NCBI GenBank assembly: GCA_002083365.1
Contig: LVWS01000020.1
Location: 1-51,939 of the forward strand
DNA from: Nitrospira sp. SG-bin1
Lineage (GTDB): Bacteria; Nitrospirota; Nitrospiria; Nitrospirales; Nitrospiraceae
Direction of reading: 5' to 3'
DNA: 51,939 nt
Below the pieces are notes generated by a model. It was given only the letters and a program-made list of their open reading frames with translations, did no database searches and was not told the origin of the DNA. The position numbers were made by a program, and so were the translations under genes. Below are positions 43,248-50,402 of this stretch, one piece after another (position 1 is the stretch's first letter; every line of letters begins with the position of its first letter).

Positions 43248-43895
43248 ATGAGGCATGCCGGCGTTAAAGAACCGATGCGCATTCTGGCACTGGGAGCCCA
43301 TCCCGACGACATCGAAGTGGGGTGCGGCGGAACTTTGATTAAGTACGCCGAGAATGGCCATCGCATTTTCCTGATGGTCATGACACAAGGTGGGGCCGGC
43401 GGAAATGTGTCGGTTCGTCGAAAAGAACAAGAGCGGTCGGCCAAACTCCTTCAGGCCGAAGAAGTGTTCTGGGGAGGCTACCGGGACACGGAAGTGCCTC
43501 TTGGGCGAGATCTCATCCAGACCGTCGAGGAGATCGTGCGGAAGATCGATCCGCACTTTATCTTCGTTCACTACCATGATGACACCCATCAAGACCACCG
43601 GCATTTGGCGATGAGCACGATCACCGCCACCCGATACACGAAGAACGTTCTATTTTATGAGGGACCGACCACCCAGAACTTCGCACCGACGGTATTTGTG
43701 GACATCCAGCAGGCATTGGATCGGAAAATTCAGGCATTGGAAGCGCATGCGTCCCAGGTGCAGAAAACCAATATCGAAGGAATCAGCATCGCGGATCTGG
43801 TGAGGTCGTCGGCGCATTTTCGTGGCATTCAAGGTCGTGTGAAAACCGCGGAAGGGTTTCTCCCGCTGCGGTTGTTCATTAACATCGGAGTATGA
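43248..43895 (+). CDS. PIG-L/LmbE-family N-acetylglucosamine-type deacetylase
   Basis: The 215-residue product has the LmbE signature AHPDD (about 18-22), whose His and Asp bind zinc, followed by GCGGTL and, near residue 112, HYHDDTHQDHRHL, with the third zinc ligand. Such enzymes deacetylate N-acetyl sugars on nucleotides or lipids. The ATG at 43248 has AGGGGGTTAGG upstream; ATG 43275 directly at the conserved core is an alternative. With the DegT and WbqC neighbours it suggests that an N-acetyl group is removed and replaced by another substituent. Confidence 0.9.
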   Translation: MRHAGVKEPMRILALGAHPDDIEVGCGGTLIKYAENGHRIFLMVMTQGGAGGNVSVRRKEQERSAKLLQAEEVFWGGYRDTEVPLGRDLIQTVEEIVRKIDPHFIFVHYHDDTHQDHRHLAMSTITATRYTKNVLFYEGPTTQNFAPTVFVDIQQALDRKIQALEAHASQVQKTNIEGISIADLVRSSAHFRGIQGRVKTAEGFLPLRLFINIGV

Positions 43896-43908
43896 TTCGT
43901 TACCGACG

Positions 43909-44970
43909 ATGATTCCCCACTCGCGCCCCTCCATTGAAGCGGATGAGATTCGCGCCGCCGTCGAGGTGCTGCGATCCCGTCAGTTGGCTCAGGGAGGGAT
44001 GGTCGAGCAGTTTGAACGGGGGATGGCCGCCTATGTGGGTTTGGCTGGGGGAGTCGCCGTCAGTTCCGGGACGGCGGCGCTCGAGGTCGCGCTTCACGTA
44101 CTGGGAATCGGACCCGGCGATGAGGTAATCCTTCCCAGCTATGTCTGTGCCGCCCCTCTGTTGGCGATTCAGCGTGTCGGAGCAATGCCTCGAGTGGTCG
44201 ATATCGACCTGGACACGTTCGCGATCGATCCGACCGCAGTGCGGCAGGCTCTCACATCAAGAACCAAAGTGGTGATCGTTCCGCATCTGTTCGGTCTTCC
44301 CGCTGACCTGACGGTTCTTGAACGGTTGGGCGTGCCGATCATTGAAGACTGTGCGCAGACATTGGGTGCGATGGAACAGGGACGGTCCGTGGGCTCCGTC
44401 GGCCTGTTGACGGTCTGCTCGTTTTATGCCACCAAGTTGCTCTGTACCGGTGAAGGAGGGATGGTGCTGTCGCGGGACGAAAGTCTGTTGGAGCGGGCAC
44501 GCATGCTCAGGGAATATGACGAAGCGCCTTCTCTGCGTCAGGCAGCGGCCAATTTCAAAATGACCGATCTCCAGGCGGCGCTCGGCTTGGCACAACTGAA
44601 CCGCCTGGGATTCTTCCTTGAACGACGCAGCTGGCTTGCGGACGAATACCGGGCCACGTTGAACGGCGCCAGGCTCGTGCACCCCATCGTGCCGGACGGG
44701 CGTACGCACGTGTACTACCGGTTCGTCGTGCGTTTGCAGGACCTTCGAGATGAGGTGGACGGGATAAACCGCGTGATCGCACGATTCGAAAACCGTGGCG
44801 TTCAATGCCGGAAGCCGGTCTTCCGATCACTCCATCGCTATCTGGGGTTGGACGGCTTCCCGGCCTCGGAAGAAGCGGAACGTACGGCGCTCTCGATTCC
44901 ACTGTTCCCGTCGCTCACGGACGAAGACGTGGCTCATATGCATGGAGCGCTGCGCTCGGAGTGGTCATGA
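43909..44970 (+). CDS. DegT/DnrJ/EryC1-family sugar aminotransferase
   Basis: The 353-residue PLP enzyme converts a keto-sugar nucleotide to an amino sugar. The signature SSGTAALEVAL (52-62), the cofactor-binding EDCAQT (146-151) and Lys 176 in FYATKLLCTGEGG, which forms the Schiff base, are intact. The C-terminal LTDEDVAHM is usual. It probably supplies an amino-deoxy sugar for the glycan, but no cognate dehydratase or epimerase gene lies in the window, so the donor nucleotide sugar may be made elsewhere. It overlaps the next gene by 4 bp (ATGA). Confidence 0.92.
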   Translation: MIPHSRPSIEADEIRAAVEVLRSRQLAQGGMVEQFERGMAAYVGLAGGVAVSSGTAALEVALHVLGIGPGDEVILPSYVCAAPLLAIQRVGAMPRVVDIDLDTFAIDPTAVRQALTSRTKVVIVPHLFGLPADLTVLERLGVPIIEDCAQTLGAMEQGRSVGSVGLLTVCSFYATKLLCTGEGGMVLSRDESLLERARMLREYDEAPSLRQAAANFKMTDLQAALGLAQLNRLGFFLERRSWLADEYRATLNGARLVHPIVPDGRTHVYYRFVVRLQDLRDEVDGINRVIARFENRGVQCRKPVFRSLHRYLGLDGFPASEEAERTALSIPLFPSLTDEDVAHMHGALRSEWS

Positions 44971-46133
44971 AGACGCTGGAAACCGACATGTCTCCTCCCT
45001 TCTCCGCTTCGACATGGCGGTGGATCACACCGGTCGTGTCCGGTGCGGCGCTCGGAGCCATCGCTCTGACCATTCCTTCCGTGCGGGAGATCTTTCAACT
45101 TGAAGGTCTGCGATGGTTGTATATCTTTCTCTTTGCGTTTCTCGGCACCGGAGCCTTGACCCCGCTGATGGTGTGGATCGGCCATCGATGGAACTTGGTG
45201 GATCTCCCGGCTGACCGTAAGATCCACGTGCTTCCCACGCCACGGCTCGGCGGGCTCGCCCTGTATGGCGGCTTCGTCGGGTCACTCCTTCTGAATTCGA
45301 TTGTACCCGATTGGATGGTAGCCATTCTCGCGGCCGGTTCTCTGTTGTTGATCATAGGGGTGCTGGACGATATTCGGGAGTTGCCGGCCTCCGTCAAACT
45401 GGCTGCACAATTGTTAGCGGCCGGCATCGTTGTCGCTTCGGGAAAGATCTTGACTCTCTTTCCTGCCGGACCATTGGGTGATGCAGCCGACATTCTGTTG
45501 ACATTCTTCTGGATCGTGGGAATTACGAACGCCTTCAATTTTTTTGATGGTATGGATGGACTGGCGACCGGTCTTGCCGTTCTCATGGCCGGATTCATGG
45601 GGGTGGTTGCGTTAGAGACGAATCAAGCGGGGCTTGCCTGGCTTGCCATTGCCATGATGGGGGCAGGTCTGGGATTTCTCCCGTACAACTTTCGAGGCAC
45701 GAAACCGGCAGTCATTTTCCTGGGTGACGGCGGATCGACTTTTATTGGATTCACGCTGGCCTGTCTGGCCGTGAAGGGAAACTGGGCTGACTCGAGCCCC
45801 ATCGTGTCGTTTAGCAACCCTCTGCTGATATTTGGCGTGCTCATCTATGACATGATCCATATCACCATAGAGCGAATCCTCACAGGAAAGGTGAAGTCTG
45901 TAAAAGAATGGCTTGATTACGTCGGGAAGGATCATCTTCACCATCGCCTGGAGCGAGCCCTCGGTTCACGGCAGGCCAGCGTGGCTATGATTTTTCTCTT
46001 TACGATCTGTCTCGGCCTGGCAGCATTGGCGCTCCGCCATGCCGGTCCGATGGAGGCGGTGCTGCTTCTTATTCAGGCCGGGTTGATTGCCGCAATGGTC
46101 ACTGTGTTGGAAATCAGCGGTCGACAGAGATAG
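44967..46133 (+). CDS. Polyprenyl-phosphate sugar-1-phosphate transferase, WecA/TagO/MraY family
   Basis: The 388-residue membrane enzyme transfers a sugar-1-phosphate (often GlcNAc or FucNAc) from UDP-sugar to undecaprenyl phosphate, starting repeat-unit synthesis. It has about ten membrane helices. VLDDIREL, the catalytic NAFNFFDGMDGLATG, FLGDGGST and the C-terminal HLHHRL are diagnostic of the WecA-type branch. A short soluble N-terminus precedes the first helix. This is the only initiating transferase in the locus; placing it last in the operon is unusual but known. The start is ATG 44967. Confidence 0.92.
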   Translation: MKTLETDMSPPFSASTWRWITPVVSGAALGAIALTIPSVREIFQLEGLRWLYIFLFAFLGTGALTPLMVWIGHRWNLVDLPADRKIHVLPTPRLGGLALYGGFVGSLLLNSIVPDWMVAILAAGSLLLIIGVLDDIRELPASVKLAAQLLAAGIVVASGKILTLFPAGPLGDAADILLTFFWIVGITNAFNFFDGMDGLATGLAVLMAGFMGVVALETNQAGLAWLAIAMMGAGLGFLPYNFRGTKPAVIFLGDGGSTFIGFTLACLAVKGNWADSSPIVSFSNPLLIFGVLIYDMIHITIERILTGKVKSVKEWLDYVGKDHLHHRLERALGSRQASVAMIFLFTICLGLAALALRHAGPMEAVLLLIQAGLIAAMVTVLEISGRQR

Positions 46134-46172
46134 GACTTGCACTCGGGCGCCATTCCCGCTAGAAGATCCCAC

Positions 46173-47204
46173 ATGGTCCCGACCGTTGAATGGAAAGACG
46201 GCGCCGTTCGCTTACTCGATCAGAGCCGGCTCCCGCAAACGATTGAATTTCTCGACTGTCGTGACTATCAGGCAGTGGCTGATGCGATCCGCACCTTGAA
46301 GGTCCGTGGCGCGCCGGCGATCGGTGTGACGGCGGCAATGGGTGTGGCCTTGGGGGCTCAAGCGATCGACATCGCAGACCGTACACTTTTCACGCAAGCG
46401 GTCCTCAAGATTTGTGACGAGCTGGCCTCGACTCGGCCAACAGCCGTCAATCTCTTTTGGGCCATTGAGCGGATGAAGCGGAAGCTGGAAACACTACGCG
46501 ATTGTCCGATCTCCTTGCTCAAGAAATCGCTTATTGAGGAATCTCAATCGATACTTGAAGAAGATATTGCGCTCTGTAAAACCATGGGACGCCATGGAGC
46601 GGAGCTGATCAAGGATGGGCAGACCGTCTTAACGCATTGCAATGCCGGCTCTCTTGCGACGGCAGGATATGGAACTGCTCTGGGAGTGATCAGATCTGCT
46701 TGGGAACAAGGTAAGAAAATCAATGTGATCGCAGATGAAACTCGTCCCGTGCTTCAAGGTTCTAGACTCACGGCCTGGGAGCTCATGCAAGATCACATTC
46801 CCGTCACGTTGATCACTGACAGCATGGCCGGCGCACTCATGCGGCAGGGGAAGATTCATCTCTGTGTCGTCGGCGCCGATCGAATTGCAGCAAACGGCGA
46901 TGTGGCCAATAAGATCGGCACCTATTCCGTGGCGGTCTTGGCGAAAGCCCACAACATTCCCTTCTATGTGGCAGCTCCCTATTCGACCATCGATCTCCAA
47001 ACGAAATCGGGTGCCGATATTCCCATTGAACAGCGAAATCCTCTCGAAGTGACCAGCATCCACGGCAGCCACCCGGTCGCACCGAAAGATGTGGCCGTCT
47101 ACAATCCCGCCTTTGACGTGACCCCAGCCGAACTCATTACCGGCATCATTACTGAACGAGGGGTCTTCAAACCTCAAGAGCTTCGTCAACGTTTTGTTGT
47201 CTGA
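46173..47204 (+). CDS. mtnA: S-methyl-5-thioribose-1-phosphate isomerase
   Basis: MtnA isomerises methylthioribose-1-phosphate to methylthioribulose-1-phosphate in methionine salvage. The 343-residue product has VRGAPAIG, RPTAVNLFWA, catalytic Cys 156 in THCNAGS, DETRP (189-192) and Asp 236 in GADRIAANGDVANKIGT. The frame extends to a TTG at 46137, but ATG 46173 matches the family start. It follows the polysaccharide genes by 39 bp, probably without functional relation. No other mtn gene is visible; MtnA can also take part in 5-deoxyribose salvage. Confidence 0.95.
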   Translation: MVPTVEWKDGAVRLLDQSRLPQTIEFLDCRDYQAVADAIRTLKVRGAPAIGVTAAMGVALGAQAIDIADRTLFTQAVLKICDELASTRPTAVNLFWAIERMKRKLETLRDCPISLLKKSLIEESQSILEEDIALCKTMGRHGAELIKDGQTVLTHCNAGSLATAGYGTALGVIRSAWEQGKKINVIADETRPVLQGSRLTAWELMQDHIPVTLITDSMAGALMRQGKIHLCVVGADRIAANGDVANKIGTYSVAVLAKAHNIPFYVAAPYSTIDLQTKSGADIPIEQRNPLEVTSIHGSHPVAPKDVAVYNPAFDVTPAELITGIITERGVFKPQELRQRFVV

Positions 47205-47506
47205 TTCTATTCCGGCCGAATAGGCTGGCAAGGATGCCTTCTGTTGTCCGGACAGGCACTGCATGGGAAATGGGTTGAAGGCGCGTCGTACCTTGCCTGT
47301 TACGAGCCCACAATGGAATAAGGATTGTGACGGCGGCAAGGGCTAAGGAGTTGATTTCCTCTTGCCAAGATTCCGCTCAAGGACAATATGTCCTTGGCCC
47401 GGTCAATCCGCGTGAATCGTCTCTCTGGAAAGTCTTAGTTTTCACCGTTTCCCTGTCGTTTTCGAGGCACGTCGCTTGCGTGATTGCATCGGCAAGGAGG
47501 ATGGCC
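47205..47506. other. Gap between mtnA and the HPF-like gene
   Basis: No convincing gene lies here, although the frame of the next gene is open from 47327. CTATTC-N5-GAATAG (47207-47223) forms a weak hairpin directly after the mtnA stop but has no T run, so termination is uncertain. A perfect 8-bp dyad lies at 47378-47396. TTGCCA at 47362-47367 has no good -10 partner. Confidence 0.4.
47378..47396 (+). promoter_or_regulatory. Perfect inverted repeat upstream of the HPF-like gene
   Basis: CAAGGACA (47378-47385), loop ATA and TGTCCTTG (47389-47396) form a perfect 8-bp stem or a dyad for a dimeric regulator. It ends 110 bp before the HPF-like start. There is no T run, so it is not a normal terminator. 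Stationary-phase or stringent control of this gene family makes an operator plausible, but nothing else identifies the regulator. Confidence 0.4.
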
Positions 47507-47824
47507 ATGCAGATTCTCGTCAATACCGACAATCATGTAGTAGGGACGACAGAGATGAGGCAAAAGACGGAAGGCGTGATCCGAGACACACTGGCACGGT
47601 TTGGAGGGCAAATTACCAGAGTGGAAGTCTTCTTCACGGATGAGGACAGTGGCGTCCGCTCCACTGATAGGGATAAACGCTGTTTGATCGAGGTGCATCT
47701 GGGGGGTTTGAAGCCGATCGCCGCAGGGGAACGGGGGGCTACCATTGAGCTGGCCCTCAGCGCTGCTGCTGATACGATCGAAAAAACGCTCGATCGCAGG
47801 CTCGGACGACTACACGATAGGTAG
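47507..47824 (+). CDS. Short HPF/RaiA-like ribosome-associated protein
   Basis: The 105-residue product resembles the N-terminal S30AE domain of ribosome hibernation factors: MQILVNTDNHVVGT, a helix carrying TLARFGGQITRVEVFFTDEDS, KRCLIEVHLGGLKPI, and a second helix AADTIEKTLDRRLGRL. These proteins sit in the ribosomal A/P-site channel and silence ribosomes when growth stops. It lacks the C-terminal dimerisation domain of long HPF. Because AAGGAGG abuts the ATG at 47501, the ATG at 47507, 6 bp away, is preferred. The frame is open to 47327, but that part is not family-like. Confidence 0.75.
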   Translation: MQILVNTDNHVVGTTEMRQKTEGVIRDTLARFGGQITRVEVFFTDEDSGVRSTDRDKRCLIEVHLGGLKPIAAGERGATIELALSAAADTIEKTLDRRLGRLHDR

Positions 47825-47870
47825 AAAGGAGGCTCTCATCCGGCAGAGTGAGGAGAGTGATGCCGATCGT

Positions 47871-48284
47871 TCAACCCTTCGCGCAAGCGGCCTCCCAAAA
47901 GCCTTGATTGATCGTTCCCGGTTCTATGGGAACCCAGTGACCTTCACTCGTGTGTCGACCTCCACCGATCACCTCAGCCGTCCCCATGTGTCCATAGAAG
48001 TCCGTGGCCGCCAGCGTTCGTACCAGTTTCCCCTCGCAATCGAATTGCTTGGTGAGTTTGGTCGAGTAAAAGCGGGTGGGGGTTCGGCCTCCCTGCATGG
48101 CTTTCCAATCGATCAGGGCCGAAAGAACCACCCAGTCACCCTCTCGGCGGATGGAGGCAATGTCGATATATGCCGTTTGCAAGGGGTGTGATTGATATCG
48201 ATCATCAAGGGCCACCCATTCAGCCAGTGCAGAACCCTGTGCCACGATTGTAACGGTGAGGGAGAGCGCGATCCAATAGAGCAT
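47871..48284 (-). CDS. Small secreted protein, surface-adhesin-E-like
   Basis: The 137-residue product has a signal peptide with a likely cut after ALA at residue 21, then EWVALDD, YIDIASIRREGDWVVLSALIDWK, YSTKLTKQFDC and a terminal WEAAC. This fits the pattern of the Adhesin_E family (PF16747): an EWV start, a YxD-x-SIRR strand, and two Cys that could form a disulfide. The function in this lineage is unknown and the family name comes from Haemophilus protein E. It is convergent with the HPF-like gene. A larger frame on the opposite strand was rejected as its shadow. Confidence 0.75.
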   Translation of the reverse strand: MLYWIALSLTVTIVAQGSALAEWVALDDRYQSHPLQTAYIDIASIRREGDWVVLSALIDWKAMQGGRTPTRFYSTKLTKQFDCEGKLVRTLAATDFYGHMGTAEVIGGGRHTSEGHWVPIEPGTINQGFWEAACAKG

Positions 48285-48337
48285 GAGTGATGCTTCCGTG
48301 AGGCACGTATTGTATCAGCCGCGTCGCCGCTCATGGA

Positions 48338-48369
48338 ATGAGCTCTCCTGAGTATTCAGGAGGGCTCAT
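48338..48369. other. Strong 14-bp hairpin between two minus-strand genes
   Basis: ATGAGCTCTCCTGA (48338-48351), loop GTAT and TCAGGAGGGCTCAT (48356-48369) pair over 14 bp with one G-T wobble. It lies between the end of the radical SAM gene (stop at 48395) and the start of the adhesin-E-like gene (48284), both minus strand. There is no T run on either side, so it is not a standard terminator; it could stabilise or block processing of the mRNA, or be a copy of a dispersed repeat. Confidence 0.5.
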
Positions 48370-48394
48370 CGGACATCAAACAGCGCTGATGGCG

Positions 48395-49870
48395 CTAACA
48401 CTTGTTGATCCGGGGTCTTGGTTGCACCTTTGAGCGGAATTGGTCGATTCGATCGGTGATGAAGCTGAATCGTTTCTTCGGCGGATAGGGGAATCGATAG
48501 GCCACCGGTTCTTCTTGTGGCGGCAAGTGGTTCATGTCGCGGTACACATTCACCGGCGCCGAATCCGCCGCCAAATGAAACATGGAGCGATAGCCCAGTC
48601 CGCAGCCCGCGATGTTGAGTAGCTCGCCGAACCCGTTCTGAGAGGCCCGCTGGACGGCTCTCTGCCCGATGGACTTATACGAATAAAATTGCCCCTTCGC
48701 CCACTTGTGTCCCCAGTACAGTTGCTCGACGGTCATCTTGGCCGGCTTGTAGACCACGTGCTCCCCGGTATAGGCGGTCCAATTCTCCGTGAGGATACGG
48801 CCGGCCGCTTTGAGTTCCGCAAACTGTTTGGTTCCGGGGTAGGGAGTCATGATTCGCCAGAGCGCCCCGGCTAATCCCATCTTGGTCGCCCATTCCGCGG
48901 TCCGCTCGAAGTCATAGACGTCTTCATGGTCCAAGCCGCAGATAAAACCAGCATGGATGTCGATTCCCTGATCATGAATCCGCTTGATCATCTCCTCATA
49001 CAGTTTGGCTTGATTCTGCTTATCGACGGACTTGAGCGAATCTTGGTTGATCGATTCGATTCCCATGAACATCGCCGAGCATCCGGATTCCTTGAGGGTC
49101 TTGAGCAATTCAGGATGATGGGCGACGTACGTGGCGCTCATCTGGCTCATCCACTTTTTCCCGAGCGGCTTCATGGCTTGGCAGAGTTCTCGGGTGTAGG
49201 CCGGGTCGGACAACAAGTCATCGTCCCAAAACATCACCATCGGCCCGTTCATTTTCTCCACGAGTTTCACCACATCCGCCGGCGGTTTTTTTCGGAACCC
49301 ATATTGGCCGCCACCTAAGGCCAAATGAATCGAGCAAAACGTACAACGGTAATTGCACCCTCTGGTTGCGGTGAGTGCATCTCGGAACATATAGCCGGGC
49401 GGCAAGAGGTCCCAGCGCGGAGGCTTCTCATCCCACTTCTCCACCATGTAGGGCATCCGATACTGCTGTTGCATCTGACCCTTCTTGAAATCCTCGATCA
49501 GCCGCGGCACGGTCAGCTCGCCTTCACCGATCACAATGGCATCGGCGTGTTTGATGGCTTCATCCGGCAGCGTGGAGGGATGGATGCCACCGAGCACGAC
49601 CTTGGCTCCCCGCTCGCGGAAGAGCCGTGCCACCTCATAGGCCCGAACGGCGACGACGGTGGTGACCGTGATAAACACCAGATCGTAGTCGCGCGTGAAA
49701 TCGATCGGACCGACGATTTCATCTTGGATTTCAATATCCCACTCATCTTCAGGAATGAGCGCGGCGAGCGTCGGGAGGTTCAAATTAGGAGTGCGGAACA
49801 ACTTCCAGACCGAATCCCATTTCTGATCTTCAGGGTGTGGAATAATGAGACCGATCTTGTAGTGCCCCAT
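48395..49870 (-). CDS. B12-binding-domain radical SAM protein
   Basis: The 491-residue product has an N-terminal cobalamin-binding-like region (about 1-130) with GGIHPSTLPDEA and VIGEGE, then the radical SAM core with CNYRCTFC (Cys 172, 176, 179) holding the [4Fe-4S] cluster and GIES near 272. The layout fits the HpnJ/HpnR/BchE-type subgroup, which performs methylations or ring chemistry on lipids, tetrapyrroles or hopanoids. The reaction here cannot be read from sequence. AAGGAGG lies 7 bp before the ATG. The final ~90 residues are Pro- and aromatic-rich and have no clear domain. Confidence 0.85.
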   Translation of the reverse strand: MGHYKIGLIIPHPEDQKWDSVWKLFRTPNLNLPTLAALIPEDEWDIEIQDEIVGPIDFTRDYDLVFITVTTVVAVRAYEVARLFRERGAKVVLGGIHPSTLPDEAIKHADAIVIGEGELTVPRLIEDFKKGQMQQQYRMPYMVEKWDEKPPRWDLLPPGYMFRDALTATRGCNYRCTFCSIHLALGGGQYGFRKKPPADVVKLVEKMNGPMVMFWDDDLLSDPAYTRELCQAMKPLGKKWMSQMSATYVAHHPELLKTLKESGCSAMFMGIESINQDSLKSVDKQNQAKLYEEMIKRIHDQGIDIHAGFICGLDHEDVYDFERTAEWATKMGLAGALWRIMTPYPGTKQFAELKAAGRILTENWTAYTGEHVVYKPAKMTVEQLYWGHKWAKGQFYSYKSIGQRAVQRASQNGFGELLNIAGCGLGYRSMFHLAADSAPVNVYRDMNHLPPQEEPVAYRFPYPPKKRFSFITDRIDQFRSKVQPRPRINKC

Positions 49871-50402
49871 ACGCTGTCCTCCTTAAAGTGTTTAGGTGAA
49901 CGCCGCTGCTTAATGCCTCCTTGGTCGTCATCCCTACGTAGCTTGTATCACCCCACCCTCTGGGTACTACCTGGCGATTTCCCTAGGGGCGGACGAGCGG
50001 GCGTCGTCAATTCGCGAGGCGCGACTGTATCGATTGAAAAAGATTGAAAGTCGAGAACACCACGTGATTGGGAAGGAGCATGTGGCTCTGATGAGGCGGA
50101 CGGCAAGACTTGATTCTGGCTTTCGGGTACTCCTGGAGGCTCGGAACGCAATACAGGTAATGTGTGGAAGGTCGGTGAAAATGCCGGTGAGTAGGACGTT
50201 CATCGCGCACCACTGGTCCGTGGGCGCTACACTAGCTTGTCATGCGAAAGGAATCAAGAGTTTTGATGTGCGATAGAGAAAATATACGCATAAGGCCGAA
50301 TGGAACGCAGAGGTTCATTCGCCATCCAAGCGGTGAAAGAGGTGTTTGTGAGGGAGAACTTGGCAGCGTAACAACCCATAGGTTTTTCTTGAACGCATGG
50401 CG
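49871..50402. other. 532-bp gap upstream of the radical SAM gene
   Basis: This gap lies between two minus-strand genes. Frames of up to about 80 codons exist on both strands (for example 50034-50276 plus), but none has family-like sequence or a good ribosome-binding site together with typical codon use. A minus-strand promoter for the radical SAM gene should lie near its right-hand side, yet no near-consensus pair was found. Three short palindromes lie at 49934-49988. The right half (50190-50402) holds AT-richer sequence with nothing recognisable. Confidence 0.4.
49934..49988 (-). promoter_or_regulatory. Cluster of three short palindromes upstream of the radical SAM gene
   Basis: CTACGTAG (49934-49941), GGTA-C-TACC (49963-49971) and CCCTAGGG (49981-49988) are perfect palindromes within 55 bp, about 65-120 bp upstream of the radical SAM start. 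Such a set could be binding sites of one or more dimeric regulators. The centre-to-centre spacings (about 29 and 18 bp) are close to helical multiples only in part. No regulator gene is adjacent. Confidence 0.35.

Noticed and set aside
47745..48191. 148-codon plus-strand frame overlapping the adhesin-E-like gene
   Set aside because: It lies opposite the signal-peptide-bearing minus-strand gene, has no ribosome-binding site or family-like sequence, and partly overlaps the HPF-like gene.
50034..50276. 80-codon plus-strand frame in the gap before pyruvate kinase
   Set aside because: No ribosome-binding site, no domain pattern, and competing frames of equal length on the other strand.
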